Assembly: GCA_051294375.1 (NCBI GenBank)
Contig: CM119269.1
Span: forward strand, 21,437,665-21,501,664
Direction: 5' to 3'
DNA length: 64,000 bases
Source: Paraspadella gotoi
Lineage: Eukaryota > Chaetognatha
Part shown: piece by piece, positions 11,900-23,054 of the stretch
Position numbering within the stretch: the stretch's first letter is position 1
Layout of the letters: each line of letters opens with the position of its first letter
The notes under the pieces: generated by a model
The model's input: only the letters and a program-made list of their open reading frames with translations
Told to the model about the DNA's origin: nothing
Databases searched by the model: none
Program-made: the position numbers and the translations under genes

Positions 11900-13443
11900 G
11901 CTATTGTTAAGTTTAAAAAAAATCCGACATAAATTATAGAAATATTAACCAAAATCTTTGGAAAATCCCACCCCTTCTTTGGGAAGATTTTTCGCCATAG
12001 AAGATTTTTCCAGAATCTGACTCCGGTTGAAAACCTCTTAGAATTCCCTGATCGTTAGCTCCCTTTTTTACTTTTACTTTAAAAATAAAAATTTCACCAA
12101 ATGGACTAATCACTTTACCATGATCGTAATCATATCAAAACAACCAAATAAAATTAAAGAAAAATTTGAGAGCCTCAGACACTATTTGCCAAAGGATTCC
12201 AAAATTAGACTCTCATTGTTAAACAGAACATACTAAGTCAGTTTATTGTTTTCAAGGAAAAAAATCCCTTTCATTTCTATATAAAATCAGAGATGGAAAT
12301 TTTTCCATCGACAAGCAGTCTATTTTGTTCTGGCTTGTTTTGATATCAAGATGATGATGATTTGACAAGAGAAAAAAAATGCGAGCCTTCAGATGCAATC
12401 AGATCGGAAATCAGTGTTTTTTACATCGATATTTTTACAGAAATTTTTAAACCAGGAGCGTTTTATATGTTTTGGTAGTGCAGATTTTGAACGAAATCTC
12501 CATTGAAAAGTTCTTCCTCGATCTCTAAGAACGACGTATACTCCTACTATTGTTAAAAGTTTAAAAAAAAATCCGACCATAAAATATAGAAAATATAACC
12601 AAAATCTTTGAAAATCACCCCTTTTGGAAGATTTCGAAATAGAAGATTTTCCCGAACTGACTCCGGTTGAAAACTTTAGATTCCGATCGTAAGCTCCTCT
12701 TTTACTTTACTTAAATAAAAATTCACCAAAATGGACTAATTCACTTTACATGATTGTATCATAAACCAAAAAATGTAAGACAAATTTTGAGAGCCTTCAG
12801 ACATATTGCTATCGATTCTGAATCAAAGTTTATTGTAAAATCACAACATATGTGAATGCATTATTTTTGTATTGAAGTTGAGAAATCCCTTTATTTTATA
12901 TATAAAATTGCGTCGAAAAATTTTCCCGAGCGACCAGTCCATGTGAATCTGATAGTTGATGGTTAAGTGTTAAGTGGTCGAATAGATGAATCGATTTATG
13001 AAATCAGAAAAGCGAATGGAATCGAATTGGCTAATTGTACAAAGTGAGATTTTTATACGGGACGAGAGGGAAATTTGGTTTACATTTGTAATGTAAATAA
13101 TTCTAAAAAATACTTCAAATAAGGTAGCGTTTTGCGACCGGCGATTGAACGGGAGCAACAAAATTTTCTTAGTGGATTGGAATTTTAAAGAATTCGACGG
13201 CGATTTATTTTTTCTAACTAATAATAATAAACAGGATCTCCACTGTTATTTGACAAGAGAAAAAGCGAGTTCTTCAGATGCAAACAGGATCGAAATCTAG
13301 TGTTTTTACATCTATTTTAGTCGGATCTGCTTATCCAAGCAGATCCCGACTCTATAATTCGTCTGTCTGTACATCCGTTTATTGTTTGAACGAAAATCTC
13401 CATTGAAAATATCTTCCTCGATCTCTAAGAACGACGTCAGCTA
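11900..13443. repeat. Diverged direct repeat, two units
   Basis: Unit 1 (about 11906-12541) and unit 2 (about 12551-13443) share AACCAAAATCTTTG, GACTCCGGTTGAAAAC, CACTTTACATGA-type text and CTTCCTCGATCTCTAAGAAC in the same order. Unit 2 has an extra block of about 300 bases (12930-13240) and a TCGGATCTGCTTATC end-repeat at 13319. Indels dominate the differences. I see no gene between 11.4 and 14.1 kb. Confidence 0.65.
13319..13365 (+). repeat. Isolated end of the TCGGATCTGC repeat family
   Basis: AGTCGGATCTGCTTATCCAAGCAGATCCCGACTC is a short palindromic segment identical in type to the ends of the minisatellite-bearing elements near 24.7, 26.0, 32.2 and 37.7 kb. No rest of an element is recognisable beside it. 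Confidence 0.55.
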
Positions 13444-13679
13444 CAAAATCTTGTTTTGGTCCAATTTTACCGAACTTCAAATATTGATTTTAAAAAAAGA
13501 CAATCTAAAAAGTTCTATTTTAAAAATAAAATATTTTCCTATCCCAATAATATATAAGTAATATTAAATATTGATAATAGATTAAGTAAAAGAAATGAAA
13601 TATGTTGAGAATAAAAATTTAAAAAAATCTTAAAATAGTGATCTCACCAGAAAATTAATGAAAAAATCTGGAGAAAAAA

Positions 13680-13960
13680 ATGAATAATCACAGCGATAAC
13701 GAATTATTGATGAAATAGTAATTGATTGATATAATAGTAATTGATTGATGATATATTAATTATTGATACTATGATAACAAAATATTTATGCGATGATAAC
13801 CAAATGATTGATGCCATGATAACCGAATGATTGATGCGATGATTGTCATTCATTGATGTGATGATAATCATTCATCATAAATAAAACAAACAAATACGTG
13901 TATGAGTGAGAGAGAGAGAGAGAGAGATAGAGAGATAGAAAGAGACAGTGAAAAAAAGAA
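13680..13960 (+). repeat. Minisatellite (GATGATAACC..ATTGATG) and (AG)n tract
   Basis: Degenerate repeats of about 25-30 bases built from ATTGATGCGATGATAACC run to about 13880. A pure (AG)n run follows near 13910-13930. No coding signal. Confidence 0.7.
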
Positions 13961-14157
13961 AAAAAGAGAAGTCCACCCGCTGCAGAGCTGAACTCGTTTT
14001 TAAAAATTTAGATATAGCTTCTCATGAAAAAGTTTTTTAAAATCACATGTTTTATATTTATTCAAGTATTTTTTGTATGATTTTTTTCTTCAATATTCAT
14101 ATTTATAGAAGGTAATTTGCATATTGCAGTAAATCATAATAAGAAAGAAATTCAAAC

Positions 14158-14541
14158 ATAAAATACTTAATTCCATATAAAACAACAATTGCAAAGATCT
14201 TAAAGATGAGAAGCCACATCTAAATTTTTATAAAAATCTATTATAATTAGTAGTAGTTTTTAATCAAAAAAAAATTAAATCCAAACAAAAAATACTTAAT
14301 TCCATATGAAACAACAATTGCAAAGATCTTAAAGATGAGAAGCCATATCTAAATTTTTATAAAAATCTATTGTAATTAGTAGTAGTTTTTATTCAAAAAA
14401 AAATTTAAATCCAAACAAAAAATACTTGATTCCATATAAAAAAACAATTGCAAAGATCTTAAAGATGAGAAGCCATATCTAAATTTTTATAAAAATCTGT
14501 CGTAATTAGTAGTAGTTTTTATTCAAAAAAAAATTTAAATC
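14158..14541 (+). repeat. Tandem repeat of about 120 bp, three units
   Basis: The segment AATTGCAAAGATCTTAAAGA..TCTAAATTTTTATAAAAATC.. recurs three times in a row, then runs into a 25-N gap (14542-14566). A fourth partial unit lies at 16362-16445 in front of the better copy of the same exon block. Confidence 0.8.
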
Positions 14542-14566
14542 NNNNNNNNNNNNNNNNNNNNNNNNN

Positions 14567-15700
14567 CAAAAATTTAATCCCTAGTGTAAATCTACTATTT
14601 AAGAAAAAAAAGAATGGACACCGACGCAGACGACAACGATTATAAGCCACCAGCAGTATTTTACGAATGTTAAAAAAACTTAGAGAGGTGAAACAAGCAA
14701 TTTTGATACTAAATTGTTTAATCCAAAGCTTTCCCGGCAAACTCCCCCTTAAAGGCGCCGACTATTGGCCGGAAGGCACTGGCTGCGCCGGATGAAACCG
14801 GCGCTGACGACGACGCCGCTACGAAAGACGCCGTCTCAGAATCAGCGCCGGTGTACGGACACCAAAGAGAAGGCCGAATGACGATTCGGTCGCCGTTAGT
14901 TGTATAGGTCTTTTATTTATTGTTTGTTTGTATTCTTTTGTTGATTATTGCTAATTTATATTTATTATTTACTGTTATTCATTACATCCTTGGCTGCAAT
15001 CACCTTTCACCACCAAAAAGCTGCTCAAGCTTTTGCCATCGCGTCCATTTGGAAAGCTATTTTCTTCTAAATTATTGCTGCTTTCAGAGATTGAGTTTTG
15101 GACAAGACGCGAAAGACATCCTGCTTTTTATAATTATATAATTTTATAAAGAATGGTGTGGAAAAGTGCAAAAGTGCAAAAGTGTAAAAAGTATAATTAA
15201 TATCACTACCCGGTTAATTTTCCGGTTGAGAAGAGAGCACGCTGAATGAAAAACTCGTTCGAATTTTCGTGTCCTTAGTTTTGGCCTATAGAATTCGCTC
15301 ACGATGAAACTACCTTATTGTTAAACGTACTCATTTTTCATACTCAAAAAAGTGCTTGTCGTTTTCTGTCGTGTCTCTCTCTAATAATAAACCTTTTTAC
15401 CTTAAAAAGTCTCTCTTTTATTTCGCCACACGGTCTCTTATATCGATCGAAAGAAAATTAGCCTAGGTACCAAAAAATATTTGGTTTTCTTTTATTTTTA
15501 ACCGTTCTTGCGCAGTAGGTAAATACTTAAAGTTAGTCCAAAATATTATTTTCAATTTTTTGTTTCAACCAGAACCAGGTGATGATACCGAGGAAGTGTT
15601 TGGAAATGAAGAGAAGACGACCGGAGCCAAGTCAAGGACAATCCGTTGCAATCTACTGAAGAATCCGCCGAACTTTAAAAGGTTAAATCATAAGGCAAAA
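14567..15700 (+). pseudogene. Noisy copy of the 16.45-17.66 kb exon block
   Basis: It follows the order of 16455-17660: DTDAD-type acidic exon start, GKLPLKGADYWP exon, AT-rich intron, EPGDDTEE-type exon. It differs by single-base insertions and deletions, and a deletion of about 130 bases removes the end of the acidic exon. The coding parts are frameshifted (GGCACTGGCTGCG for GGCAGCCTGGCTGCG). It is either an uncollapsed noisy haplotype or a dead tandem duplicate. Confidence 0.6.
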
Positions 15701-16459
15701 AATATTATTTTTACTAGTAGGAGTTGAGTAGGTGAAGATTGGAGTATATTGGATCCTAAAATCAGTTTATGTGTCGTAGAAAAAACTATTATCTCAAATA
15801 TTTATTTTTAATGCTCAGTGATCCTCAGCCTAAATTGTAAGAAATCTCAATTTAATGTACCTTAATACTTCTCTCGCATTCCTGTAATAAAAAAAATTAA
15901 AAAAATAATTTTAAAAAAAAATCGAAAACTCTTTTAAAAATCCTATCTAAAATGTCTTATAAAAAGTTATGCAATTTTTTTTTCTCTCAAGCCTCGATTT
16001 TCAACGAGCGAAAAATAACAACAACTCAATTTTTACTCCGAAATTTATAATTTAAAACTGAATCTGAAATTTATAAGTTAAAACTGATATTCTTTACAGT
16101 AAGCCTCAATTACGGCCATGCTCACTCCTTCTTCGCTCGAGAGTACGGGTACCGGTCGTGCTTTGAATCCCGTAGTTACCTTAGTTTCGTCACAGCTGAG
16201 CTTGGTTGATTGGTTCCTTTTTACTCACATGAGCTTCCACCGGGGTTCCAAGCAGCACCGTCACAATCACTGAAACAGTGTTTATGACGTCTTGAATAGA
16301 GCCGCCGCCACTCGTCATCTCTCAATTCCCACTCATCACATCTCTCTCTTCTCTACGTCTGCAAAGATCTTAAAGATGAGAAGCCATATCTAAATTTTTT
16401 TAAAAATCTATAGTAATTAGTAGTAGTTTTTATTCAAAAAAAAAAATTTAAATCCCCAG

Positions 16460-16576
16460 TTAAAACTATATTTAAGAAAAAAGAATGACACCGACGCAGA
16501 CGACAACGACGATGACGACGACATCACAAAGAAGCTAAAGCGATCCAAAATTAAGCCCGTCTGGCGAGCTAATTAA
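16460..16576 (+). CDS. Candidate acidic exon (large plus-strand gene, middle part)
   Basis: After CCCCAG an open frame reads YLRKKNDTDADDNDDDDDD, then ITKKLKRSKIKPVWRAN and a stop at 16574-16576. The acidic run followed by a basic run is coding-like, and the same start recurs in the noisy copy at 14612. I find no GT donor before the stop that fits the next exon. It may be a terminal exon, an alternative end or a sequence error. Confidence 0.35.
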   Translation, partial: LKLYLRKKNDTDADDNDDDDDITKKLKRSKIKPVWRAN

Positions 16577-16707
16577 TAGAGTATTTATCAATTAAACCTC
16601 AACTATTGAACGGTTTGTCGATTATAAGCCACCAGAGTATTTTACAATGTAAAAAAACTTAAGAGAGTGAAACAAGCAATTTTGATACTAAATTGTTTAA
16701 TCCAAAG

Positions 16708-16871
16708 CTTTCCCGGCAAACTCCCCCTTAAAGGCGCCGACTATTGGCCGGAAGGCAGCCTGGCTGCGCCGGATGAAACCGGCGCTGACGACGACGCCGC
16801 TACGAAAGACGCCGTCTCAGAATCAGCGCCGGGTGACACCAAAGAGAAGGCGAATGACGATTCGGTCGCCG
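16708..16871 (+). CDS. Candidate exon, GKLPLKGADYWPEG segment (large plus-strand gene)
   Basis: Acceptor TCCAAAG|C; the frame reads FPGKLPLKGADYWPEGSLAA, then an Asp/Ala/Ser/Lys-rich stretch ending DDSVA at donor GCCG|GTTAGT (phase 1). The 164 bases fit phase 2 in and phase 1 out. It joins in frame to the exon at 17543. The product is unrecognised and looks disordered. Confidence 0.5.
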
Positions 16872-17542
16872 GTTAGTTGTATAGGTCTTTTATTTATTGT
16901 TTGTTTGTATTCTTTTGTTGATTATTGCTAATTTATATTTATTATTTACTGTATTCATTACATCCTTGGCTGCAATCACCTTTCACCACCAAAAGCTGCA
17001 CAAGCTTTTGCCATCGCGTCCATTGGAAAAGCTATTTTCTCTACTATTATTGCTGCTTTCAGAGAATTGAGTTTTGGACAAGACGCGAAAGACATCCTGC
17101 TTTTTATAATTATATAATTTTATAAAGAATGGTGTGGAAAAAGTGCAAAAGTGCAAAAGTGTAAAAAGTATAATTAATATCACTACCCGGTTAATTTTCC
17201 GGTTGAAGAGAGAGAACGTGAATGAAAAACTCGTTCGAATTTTCGTGTCCTTAGTTTGGCCTTATAATTCGCTCACGGTGAAAGTACCTTATTGTAAACG
17301 TACTCAATTTTCATACTCAAAAAAGTGGCTTGTCGTGTCTGTGTCTCTCTCTAATAATAAACCTTTTTACCTTAATAAGTCTCTCTTTTATTTCGCCACA
17401 CGGTCTCTTATATCGATCGAAAGAAAATTAGCCTAGGTACCAAAAATTATTTGGTTTTCTTTTTATTTTTAACCGTTCTTGCGCAGTAGGTAAATACTTA
17501 AAGTTAGTCCAAAAATTATTTTCAATTTTTTGTTTCAACCAG

Positions 17543-17646
17543 AACCAGGTGATGATACCGAGGAAGTGTTGGAAAATGAAGAGAAGACGACCGGAGCCAA
17601 GTCAAGACAATCCGTTGCATCTACTGAAGAATCCGGAACTTTAAAG
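17543..17646 (+). CDS. Candidate exon, EPGDDTEEVLENEEK segment (large plus-strand gene)
   Basis: Acceptor TTTCAACCAG|AA after a T-rich tract. With the G from the previous exon it reads EPGDDTEEVLENEEK, then TTGAKSRQSVASTEESGTLK at a possible donor AAAG|GTTAAA (phase 0). If unspliced it adds VKS and stops at 17656-17658. Codon-level agreement of both borders supports it as a real exon. The noisy twin is at about 15571-15680. Confidence 0.5.
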
Positions 17647-18059
17647 GTTAAATCATAAGGCAAAAAATATTATTTTTACTAGTAGGAGTTTGGAGTATAT
17701 TTGGATCCTAAAATCAGTTTATGTGATCGTAGAAAAACTATTATCTCAAATATTTATTTTTAATGCTAGTGATCCCTCAGCCTAAAATTGTAGAAACCTC
17801 AATTTAATGTACCTTAATACTTCTCTCGCATTCCTGTAAAAAAAAATAAAAAAATTAATTGTTAAAAAAAATCGAAAACTTTTAAAAATCTATCTAAAAT
17901 GTCTATAAAAAGTTATGCAATTTTTTTTCTTCTCTAAGCCTCGATTTTCAAGAGAAAAATATTTTTAACATTAAGCTCAATTTTTACTCCGAAATTTATA
18001 ATTTAAAACTGAATCTGAAATTTATAAGTTAAACCTGATTCTTTACAGTAAGCTCAATT

Positions 18060-18248
18060 ACGGCCATGCTCACTCTTCCCGCAGGGTAGGTACCGGGTTG
18101 TGTTTGAACCCAGTACCTAGNNNNNNNNNNNNNNNNNNNNNNNNNAGTGATCTAGTAGCATGAGGCCTATGCTTCACTCAATGAGGCCACCGGGTTAGCA
18201 CTGAAAAGTGTTTAATTGCCTTATAAGCGGGTGAACATAGGGCAATGC
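18060..18248 (-). mobile_element. tRNA-derived SINE (minus), interrupted by a gap
   Basis: The reverse complement reads AACCCGGTGGCCTCATTGAG (A-box-like) and CTAGGTACTGGGTTCAAACA (B-box-like), then GCGGGAAGAGTGAGCATGGC. It matches the fuller copy at 34510-34800. A 25-N gap (18121-18145) lies inside. Confidence 0.6.
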
Positions 18249-18293
18249 CGCAGACTAGCATAATTAACCGATGTTATCATCATTCCTGAACAG

Positions 18294-18524
18294 TGGATGT
18301 ATTAGGCGACAGTGACGAGCTTCGAACCTTCGTGCCAGACTCAGTCATTAAAAAAGGAAGCCGCGGCCGCCGACGCCGCCGCCCCCGCCGCCCTGCTCCG
18401 CCGCAGGCAAAACCTTCCATCACAGAGAAAGAGTCAAATAAAGAGAAAAAGCATAAAAGATCCTCGGAGTCATCGTCAAAATTTGTCACAATCTGGAGAG
18501 GCTATTGCTCCTCCTCCCGATCCT
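18294..18524 (+). CDS. Candidate exon, DVLGDSDELRTFVPDSV segment, copy 1
   Basis: After CCTGAACAG| the frame reads DVLGDSDELRTFVPDSVIKK, a Pro/Arg-rich run, then PSITEKESNKEKKHKRSSES and FVTIWRG before the donor CCT|GTTAGG. The second half recurs at 21892-22090. The two copies disagree by indels, so the true frame near the end is unsettled. Its entry phase (1) does not match the exit phase of the exon at 17543-17646, so an exon or a base is missing between them. Confidence 0.4.
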
Positions 18525-18832
18525 GTTAGGCGGTTTGGAATTTGCTGCACCCGGCCTCATGTAATAGCCCTTTGAGAATGTCTGGTCTTTGCATTTGACA
18601 ATTTGCCACTGGCCTCTGTCAAGTAGCCTTGAGAAGGTCTTTGCTCTTTGGCCTTTGTAATTAAGTCATCGGCCATAGTCTTTGGCGTTGGGACACCAAG
18701 TGTAAGGATTTTTGACTTATGGCCCACCGATTTGGCCTTCTAGTGATGTCAGTCCTTGGACTCGGGCTGTTCAATGTCAATGCAGATTACTTACGAAAAA
18801 AATTATTGCTTTGTCGTCTGTTCTGTCTTTAG

Positions 18833-19147
18833 CCCGTTTTAACGGAACTGGTGTAGCGCTGCAATGGATGAGTCAGCTGTGACATACCCTCCCACCCCGC
18901 CGCCCCCCCGTCCCCCCTCAAGTTTCATCCGGGCGAAGCAAATTGGCCAGCCGTCGCGCGCCACCCCGCTCCGACGCCGTCACGCCGGCACAAGCCCCCG
19001 CGGAAGTCGCAAGGGATTAAAGGAAGGTTATCGCAAAGTGGACCCCTCGCAGCGCGTTCATCTAAACCGATTTCAGACCACCTCCTTGGATCAAGTGCAA
19101 AGAGAGAAGATCTTGAGGGACATTTTCTGCACGCTGCTTCTAATCTG
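18833..19147 (+). CDS. Candidate exon, MDESAVT segment, copy 1
   Basis: After a T-rich tract ending CTTTAG, the exon contains MDESAVT followed by a Pro-rich run, SSFIRAKQIGQPSR, an Arg-rich run and TSLDQVQREKILRDIF, ending near the donor TCTG|GTTAGA. The corresponding exon at 22390-22831 has the same MDESAVT start and a related end, with a 258-N gap inside. The copies differ by indels, so the reading frame of the second half cannot be fixed. Confidence 0.4.
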
Positions 19148-19692
19148 GTTAGAAAGGGCGGGTTGACGTCAACAAGTTTGACCAAATTCATTGCGTCGGG
19201 AATGGGAACGTCTAATGGATCTTAACATTGGGCTAAATTATATAAGAATAAATAGTAGTCTTGTTAATGAACAAAATTATAATTAAATTAATTCTTTCTT
19301 TTTAAATTAAAATTTTTTGCTAGCACTGTTAGAAATAATGGAATATAATAATAATAATAGATAAATTAAAAAATAATATCTGCATAAAAAATCTGATGGA
19401 CGACATTTCTACTAAAATCAAATTTGAAAAAAAAAAAAAAAAAAAAATAAAATAAAAAAAATAAATAAAATAAAGAATAATAAATAAAAACAGTATTAAT
19501 AAGGGGACTTTTTGGCATAGAGTAAAGTTTAATTATCATTTGAATAATTAAACGACGATAATAACAATACAACAACGTTAAATATTTTGCGATCGATACC
19601 GATCGAAAGCAGGTAAATTTACCAGTGCAACTTGATCCGTTTTGTTTATGGATAAAAAATACGTTTAACAATTAGTTCGATACATATAAACA

Positions 19693-20292
19693 ATAGCGGG
19701 CCAAAATTGAAACTTTTTATAACTTCCTAAATTTCTGCCTCGAAAAAATTTCTTTTCCTTCCATTACTAAATCGATTTTCAATGCACTTTCTGAAATTAT
19801 AATTCAATTGGGTGTTGGCACTGAAGCTTTTAAATATTTTAAAAGTATAACAAAGTGACAAAAAAATTTTTGAAAAAAATTGATTTTTAAGAACGGATTC
19901 TTATAAGTGAAAAGTTAAATGAAAGTAGCTACTACACGATTTTTTTATAAATTTGACAAGAAATTGTTAAAAACAGAAAAAAAAAAAACGTAAAATTCAT
20001 CATCATCATCATCGATTGGCTGAATTTATAGTTTAAAATTTTATCAATAAACAAAAAAAATTAAAATTTGTATTATGAACTATCAACTTAAAGCCTATCA
20101 GTATCTATCAAAAAAATTAAAATTAAAAAAAATTTTAACTTTATATAGTGAATAAAATAATCTTTAAATGGCTATGTGCGCTTATTAATGAAAAATTTTT
20201 TAAAATAATTTTATTCATATTCTCGTAACAGTTCACTTTAACCATTAATTAATTTGAGAAACTTCTAGTTTCAGAGTACTGTTCGGTCCTAA
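19693..20292 (+). mobile_element. MITE, TAAGGCGG family, divergent copy c
   Basis: It begins AGCGGGCCAAAATTGAAAC and ends CTTCTAGTTTCAGAGTACTG..CCTA. It shares ACTAAATCGATTTTCAATGC with the inverted copy at 29033-29603. Non-coding, with a CATCATCATC run. Confidence 0.55.
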
Positions 20293-20308
20293 TAAAGATG
20301 TAAAATAC

Positions 20309-20512
20309 ATGTACGAAAAGACAATAGATGTTTACAAAACTGTAGATGATTGCGTCATTGTACATGAAATTCTCGGCAAAATACACACTAAAAAAAGCGG
20401 TTTCAATTTCAAGGCTGTGAAATCTTTAATAGTTGGTTTCGTTAAGCTCTCGATTCGTCGTTTCGCCGCTCTGCAATGCTCGTTGAGCGAATATTTGGTC
20501 CCGTGTCGCTGA
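20309..20512 (+). CDS. Small open frame beside the GC-rich island
   Basis: ATG at 20309 opens 67 codons reading MYEKTIDVYKTVDDCVIVHE, then ILGKIHTKKSGFNF, ending SLSEYLVPCR. Residue composition is ordinary and not repeat-derived, which is unusual here. No signal peptide, no family match that I know. It may be a fragment of whatever element brought in the adjacent island (20.5-21.86 kb). Confidence 0.25.
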   Translation: MYEKTIDVYKTVDDCVIVHEILGKIHTKKSGFNFKAVKSLIVGFVKLSIRRFAALQCSLSEYLVPCR

Positions 20513-20519
20513 TGCCGAC

Positions 20520-21870
20520 AGCGTCTCAACTCCCCCCCCAACGACGTTCGGTAGTAGAGGAGGATTGATCGGAAAGGTAAAGGTGGCGACGGACCTGCCC
20601 GTCGCCTCGTGCTATTAAGACGAGTCGGATCCCGGCTCGGCACGTAGCCGCTGCGTGGGTTCTTCGTCATGGCGGGCTGAGTGCGTCGCCGTCTGCGCTG
20701 GAGAGACGGCGAGTGGGTGGCCGGCCACGCTCGGATCCGGGGATGGTCGGAGCGGCGCTCTCGCTTCGAACAAAGCGTCTTGAAGGCGTACCGAGACTCA
20801 TCGAGGCGCCGCAAGTCGATGCGGAAAGAATTGGGCACCGCGGGAGACGACCGTCCGAACGGGCCTCGTAACCTGGCTAGAGGGCCACGTTGAGGCGTGC
20901 GCGCGACCAACACAAAACGCAACTTGAAGCGCTCCTAAGTCTTTGGGATGATTGCGTGGCGTGGCCGTCGAACCTGTCGACAGGCGTCGCATTTCGCGTC
21001 CGCAGGGCTGGCAGCAAGCGCATCGGATCGGCGCAGTGTGCTCCGGATAATTCTGGCGGGACGTCCAGATCTCTCCGCTAGAAGCCAACTCTGACAGGAT
21101 CTTTAAGGTCGGCCTGTGGGACGCAGCGAGCCCAGAAGACTCAAGGGAGCTTGTCACCCAATCGGGTGCCAACAGCTTGGCGCGCAGCGACGCTGAGGTC
21201 CCAGGTTGAAAACTCCTTCTCCACCATTCCGTGGCTGAGGGAAAATTCGTATGATGCACTTGCGCGAGAGACGCTCCTAGTTGGCGCGACAGCGTCTCAG
21301 TAAACGAAACTGAGCTCGCCGATCCGACGTTAATGGTGAATGGGACGCCCGAAACCCGACCACATTCCGATGGAGAAGGGCTGCACAAACAGTCTTGCCT
21401 GATATCCAGACAAGGCAACGCTCGCCAGCGGGTGAACGTCCACCACGTGAGAATAAGAGGGTCGCCGCGAGAGACGGGCTAGCGCCGACAAGAATCCACG
21501 TCGAAACATGTTGAATCTTCTTGCCGGTCGGGCGAAACCTCGAGTCGTCGCGATGTGACACGACTCTATGACCTTTGACATTGGGCGCAGCAGTGCCAAC
21601 GTGACTTCTTTGTACGCCAGCCAGACAAAGTCATTAGAGACGAGTGATTTCGACGCTTGATTCCCGTATGAGAGATAGTTGTGGAGTGCGTAAAAAACGT
21701 CGGCGCCAATTGGCGAGTACCACCTAGGACGGGCGACGTCTGTCGCAGACAACGTCGCCAATGGACTGCTAAGCTGCGTCGAGAGAAAGCTCGTTTCAGG
21801 ACTAAACGCTGTCCTCTTCAGCGCGAAGATAGGCGCGTACATCGGATCTGTCTCTGGTCGTTGCCATGGC
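20520..21870 (-). other. GC-rich island with overlapping minus-strand open frames
   Basis: The base composition changes abruptly from AT-rich to GC-rich and back. Three minus-strand frames stay open in overlapping fashion (21330-22055, 20798-21418, 20332-20922), as expected of one long intronless coding region with a few frameshifts. Fragments read DPMYAPIFALKRTAFSPE, RWYSPIGADVFYALHNYL, VPFTINVGSASSVSFTETL and HTAPIRCACCQPCGREMRR. I recognise no family. It could be a decayed transposon, a viral insertion or an acquired gene. Confidence 0.35.
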
Positions 21871-21891
21871 GGCGAAATCGAGTCGGCACAG

Positions 21892-22090
21892 AGCCGACCA
21901 CCACCGCGACATCTCGAGAAGCCGCCGCCGCCGCCGCCGCCGCCACCGCCGCCGCCTCCGCCGCAGGACAAAAAACCTTCCATCACAGAGAAAGAGTCAA
22001 AGAAAGAAAAAACGCAATCAAAGATCTCGAGAGTCATCGTCAACAATTTCGTCACAATCTGGAGAGGCTGTTGTCTCTGGTCCGATCCTG
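21892..22090 (+). CDS. Candidate exon, Pro-rich / PSITEKES segment, copy 2
   Basis: Acceptor CGGCACAG; a CCG repeat (poly-Pro or poly-Arg depending on frame) leads into PSITEKESKKEK and FVTIWRG, ending at donor CCTG|GTTAGT. It is followed by a period of about 63 bp built of TTTGGAATTTGGCCACYGGCCTCTGG. It is the counterpart of 18294-18524 but with a different upstream part, so one of the two blocks may be rearranged. Confidence 0.35.
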
Positions 22091-22330
22091 GTTAGTCGGC
22101 TTTGGAATTTGGCCACCGGCCTCTGGTCAATAGCCTTTGAGAATGGTCTTGGCTCTTTGGCCTTTGGAATTTGGCCACTGGCCTCTGGTCAATAGCCTTT
22201 GAGAATGGCCTTTGGAATTAAGTCATGGCCAATAGTCTTTGGCGTTGGACCACCAAGTGTTAAGGATTTTTGACTATGGCCACCGGTATTTGGCCTCTAG
22301 TATAATGTCATGGTCCTTGGACTCTGGCCG
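22080..22330 (+). repeat. Minisatellite, TTTGGCCTCTGG-type units
   Basis: Repeated units of about 60 bp (GGAATTTGGCCACYGGCCTC, TGGTCAATAGCCTTTGAGAA) follow the exon donor. A degraded twin is at 18535-18770. Confidence 0.65.
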
Positions 22331-22389
22331 TTCATAATGTCAAATTAGTTACAAAAAAGTTATTGCTTTGTCTGTCTGTCTGTCTTTAG

Positions 22390-22831
22390 CCGTTTTATCG
22401 GAACCGGTGTTAGGCGCTGCAATGGATGAGTCAGCTGTGACAACCCTCGCTCCCCGCGCCGCCCCCCNNNNNNNNNNNNNNNNNNNNNNNNNNNNNNNNN
22501 NNNNNNNNNNNNNNNNNNNNNNNNNNNNNNNNNNNNNNNNNNNNNNNNNNNNNNNNNNNNNNNNNNNNNNNNNNNNNNNNNNNNNNNNNNNNNNNNNNNN
22601 NNNNNNNNNNNNNNNNNNNNNNNNNNNNNNNNNNNNNNNNNNNNNNNNNNNNNNNNNNNNNNNNNNNNNNNNNNNNNNNNNNNNNNNNNNNNNNNNNNNN
22701 NNNNNNNNNNNNNNNNNNNNNNNNNAAGTATCACACCGATTGTCAGACTCACCCGTCCTTGGATCAAGTGCCGCATCTTACGACCGAGAGAGATCATTTG
22801 GGAGGACATTTTCTTCACGCTTTCTCTATAG
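22390..22831 (+). CDS. Candidate exon, MDESAVT segment, copy 2 (contains N gap)
   Basis: The acceptor TGTCTGTCTTTAG precedes VLSEPVLGAAMDESAVTTLA. Then 258 unknown bases (22468-22725) intervene. After the gap one frame reads VSHRLSDSPVLGSSAASYD, ERSFGRTFSSRFLYR to the donor TATAG|GTTAGA. The Ser/Arg-rich style fits the rest of the large gene. The gap length makes the phase unknowable. Confidence 0.35.
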
Positions 22832-23023
22832 GTTAGAAAGGGCGAGGTGGCGTCAACATTTGACCAAATTCATTGCGTCTGGGAATGGGAACGTCTAATG
22901 GATCTTAATAAGTGGGCTAAAATTATATCAAAATAATAGTAGTTACTTGTTAATAACAAAATTATAATTAATATTAATTTTTTTTTTAAATTAAAAATTT
23001 TTTGCTAGCATCTGTTAGAAATA

Positions 23024-23054
<31 letters not shown>

